DNA of 12,197 bases, from assembly GCA_002339015.1 (NCBI GenBank), contig DDJC01000005.1, positions 846-13,042 on the forward strand, given 5' to 3'. A program made the translations under genes and the position numbers. This DNA is from Burkholderiales bacterium UBA1834. Lineage in GTDB: Bacteria > Pseudomonadota > Gammaproteobacteria > Burkholderiales > Burkholderiaceae_C. This document shows, piece by piece, positions 10,719 to 12,197 of the stretch (position 1 is its first letter; each line of letters opens with the position of its first letter). The notes under the pieces were generated by a model. The model ran no database searches. It saw nothing but the letters and a program-made list of their open reading frames with translations, and was not told the origin of the DNA.

Positions 10719-11021
10719 ATGGATCTGACCCCACGCGAAAAAGACAAGCTGCTGATCTTCACGGCCGCCTTGCTGGCTGAGCGCCGCAAGGCCCGCGGCC
10801 TGAAGCTGAACTACCCCGAAGCCGTGGCGCTGATCAGCGCCGCCATCATGGAAGGCGCCCGCGATGGCAAGAGCGTGGCTGCGCTGATGAGCGATGGCAA
10901 GACGGTGCTGACGCGGGATGACGTGATGGACGGCGTGGCGGAGCTGATCCCTGAGATCCAGATTGAAGCCACCTTCCCGGATGGCACCAAATTGGTGACC
11001 GTGCACCAACCCATCGCATGA
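10719..11021 (+). CDS. ureA: Urease subunit gamma UreA
   Basis: 100 residues, exactly the usual length of the bacterial gamma subunit. It starts MDLTPREKDKLLIFTAALLA and carries the family stretches LNYPEAVALIS, EGARDGKSVA, VLTRDDVMDGVAELI and the C-terminal FPDGTKLVTVHQPI. UreA is the small structural subunit of the (UreABC)3 nickel enzyme that hydrolyses urea to ammonia and carbamate in the cytoplasm. The start has a weak AGAG about 8 nt upstream. It is the first gene of the plus-strand urease operon here. The ureD accessory gene that commonly sits directly before ureA is not there; the kinase gene takes that place in the opposite direction. Confidence 0.97.
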   Translation: MDLTPREKDKLLIFTAALLAERRKARGLKLNYPEAVALISAAIMEGARDGKSVAALMSDGKTVLTRDDVMDGVAELIPEIQIEATFPDGTKLVTVHQPIA

Positions 11022-11041
11022 CTTGGCCTGCACGGACAAGA

Positions 11042-11058
11042 TGCACCAATAAAGTGCA
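11042..11058 (+). promoter_or_regulatory. NtrC-like binding site between ureA and ureJ
   Basis: TGCACC-AATAA-AGTGCA matches the enteric NtrC consensus TGCACC-N5-GGTGCA at 11 of 12 positions. It lies in the 103-bp gap after ureA. Further TGCAC half-sites occur at 11002 and 11029. No sigma-54 -24/-12 element with correct spacing is seen downstream before ureJ, so the function is uncertain. It may be a chance match, an upstream enhancer for a distant promoter, or a site acting on ureJBC. Confidence 0.4.
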
Positions 11059-11124
11059 ATCAATGCCACTGCAAGGTCAATCCTCCGCCTTGTGAACCCA
11101 GACACACCTTTCGAAACCCCAACC

Positions 11125-11781
11125 ATGCGCAAGACATCCATCCGACGCACCATCATGGGCACCTTGGCTGCCGCCCTCGGCCTGGCCTCCACTGCGGTGC
11201 TGGCCCACACAGGTGACCTCGGTCACGTCCATGGCGCCGGCGCCGCCAGCAGCTTCTTCCAGGGCGCCCTGCATCCGCTGACGGGCCTGGACCACCTGGC
11301 AGCCATGGTCAGCGTGGGCCTGTGGAGCGCGCTGACCAGCGCCGCTTCGGGCGACCAAGCCCGCTCGGTATGGACGGCTCCTGCCGCCTTCGCCGCCACC
11401 TTGCTGATCGGCGCCCTGCTGGGCCTGGGCGGCCTGAGCCTGCCCGGCGTCGAACCCATGATCGCCGCCTCGCTGCTGGTGATGGGTCTGCTGGTGTGCA
11501 CCCGCACCGCCCTGCCGCCGTTGGCCGGCGGCGCGCTGGTCGCGGTGTTCGCCTTGTTCCATGGCCTGGCCCACGGTGCTGAACTCGCTGGCGGCCATGC
11601 TGCCGCCGCGCTGGCCGGCATGGCGCTGTCCACCGCAGCCCTGCACGCCGCAGGCATCGCCCTGGGCCTGCTGCTGCGCGGGCAGGCCGCCCCTGGTCGC
11701 TGGGCAACGCGCCTGGCTGGTCTGGGCGTGACCGTCTTCGGCTCCGCCCTGCTGACGCCGGCCGTCGCCGCCGCGTTCTGA
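11125..11781 (+). CDS. ureJ: HupE/UreJ-family membrane protein (probable nickel transport)
   Basis: 218 residues from ATG 11125. Residues 1-27 are a signal peptide (RKTSIRR then a hydrophobic core, ending VLA). The mature protein begins HTGDLGHVHG, with histidines H28, H34 and H36 right after the cleavage point. The family motif HPLTGLDHLAAMVSVG (50-65) and the second motif FHGLAHGAEL (145-154) carry the metal-binding H50, D56, H57, H146, H150 and E153. About six membrane helices follow the signal. HupE/UreJ proteins are thought to bring nickel to urease or hydrogenase. The position between ureA and ureB is the common ureJ place in betaproteobacteria. A GTG at 11092 would extend it by 11 residues in front of a clear signal peptide, so ATG is preferred; neither has a strong ribosome site. 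Confidence 0.9.
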   Translation: MRKTSIRRTIMGTLAAALGLASTAVLAHTGDLGHVHGAGAASSFFQGALHPLTGLDHLAAMVSVGLWSALTSAASGDQARSVWTAPAAFAATLLIGALLGLGGLSLPGVEPMIAASLLVMGLLVCTRTALPPLAGGALVAVFALFHGLAHGAELAGGHAAAALAGMALSTAALHAAGIALGLLLRGQAAPGRWATRLAGLGVTVFGSALLTPAVAAAF

Positions 11782-11802
11782 CACCTCTCGCAGGAGCTCC
11801 CC

Positions 11803-12108
11803 ATGATTCCCGGCGAACTGCTCACCGACGGCCCGGACCACGACCTCAACCCCGGCCGCCGCACCATCATCCTGGTCGTGGACAACACGGGAGACCGCCC
11901 CATCCAGGTCGGCTCGCACTATCACTTCTACGAGACCAACGCGGCCCTGGGCTTCGACCGCGAAGCCTCGCGCGGCATGCGCCTGAACATCGCCTCGGGC
12001 ACGGCCGTGCGCTTCGAGCCCGGCCAGCAGCGCACTGTCGAGCTGGTGGATTACGCCGGCGAGCGCGTTGTCCACGGCTTTCGTGGCCTGATCCGCGGCA
12101 AGCTCTGA
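11803..12108 (+). CDS. ureB: Urease subunit beta UreB
   Basis: 101 residues, standard for the beta subunit. It opens MIPGELLTDG and contains the hallmark IQVGSHYHFYETN (about 34-46), GFDREASRGMRLNI and AVRFEPGQQRTVELVDYAG, ending FRGLIRGKL. It forms the structural urease core with UreA and UreC. AGGAG (11792-11796) lies 6 nt before the ATG, a strong start. It follows ureJ by 21 bp and precedes ureC by 46 bp. Confidence 0.97.
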   Translation: MIPGELLTDGPDHDLNPGRRTIILVVDNTGDRPIQVGSHYHFYETNAALGFDREASRGMRLNIASGTAVRFEPGQQRTVELVDYAGERVVHGFRGLIRGKL

Positions 12109-12154
12109 ATCAGCCCGCCTGACAAGACAAGAAGCAAAAAGGACACCCCCCAAG

Positions 12155-12197
12155 ATGGCAACGATCCAGCGACGGGCCTACGCCGAGATGTTCGGCC
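12155..12197 (+). CDS. ureC: Urease subunit alpha UreC (first 14 codons, cut by window edge)
   Basis: ATG 12155 opens MATIQRRAYAEMFG, which matches the highly conserved UreC start (I-x-R-x-x-YA-x-MFG). UreC is the catalytic subunit with the nickel pair; the full protein is about 570 residues and continues past the window. An AAGGA ribosome site (12139-12143) lies 11 nt upstream, slightly long. Order and spacing behind ureB support the call. Confidence 0.92.
   Translation, partial: MATIQRRAYAEMFG

Noticed and set aside
10983..10999. Second NtrC-like palindrome at the end of ureA
   Set aside because: Only 9 of 12 positions match, and the bases encode the conserved UreA stretch GTKLVTVH, so codon choice explains it.
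11047..11075. Sigma-54-like TGGCAT...TTGC on the minus strand after ureA
   Set aside because: The GG-GC spacing is two bases too short, and the direction points back into ureA.

Overview
The window looks like chromosomal DNA of a high-GC betaproteobacterium, probably of the order Burkholderiales. This rests on strong G/C preference at third codon positions, the protein types, and an intergenic palindrome of a kind I associate with Comamonadaceae-like genomes. The genus cannot be fixed from the sequence alone. No RNA gene, insertion sequence, CRISPR array or integrase was seen.

Layout from left to right. (1) 1-3677, minus strand: the start of a urea ABC transporter operon, urtA - urtB - urtC. 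urtC runs off the left edge, and urtD/urtE presumably lie beyond it. A strong intrinsic terminator sits between urtA and urtB, and a palindromic repeat sits between urtB and urtC. (2) 3678-3866: a divergent control region with an 18-bp perfect palindrome, two copies of a self-complementary decamer, and promoter-like elements for both directions. (3) 3867-5152, plus strand: a two-gene unit, a spermidine-synthase-like methyltransferase-fold protein and a NUDIX hydrolase with an N-terminal zinc ribbon. (4) 5177-10645, minus strand: a very large sensor (NCS1 permease - Cys8 module - histidine kinase - receiver - helical C-terminus), a LuxR-type response regulator and a family 2 glycosyltransferase. 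(5) 10719-12197, plus strand: ureA - hupE/ureJ - ureB - ureC (start only), the structural urease operon, with an NtrC-like site between ureA and ureJ.

How they fit: UrtABC(DE) would import urea, urease would hydrolyse it to ammonia and CO2, and the HupE/UreJ membrane protein would help supply nickel. The transporter-fused kinase and its LuxR-type partner lie between import and hydrolysis, divergent from ureA. The most interesting hypothesis is therefore a permease-coupled two-component system that senses urea or a related nitrogen compound (an NCS1 substrate such as a purine, pyrimidine, allantoin or hydantoin) and controls the urt and ure operons. The 18-bp palindrome near urtA is a candidate operator. 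The domains are read directly; the regulatory link is inferred from gene order. The NUDIX, spermidine-synthase-like and glycosyltransferase genes have no obvious urea role and may be ordinary neighbours.
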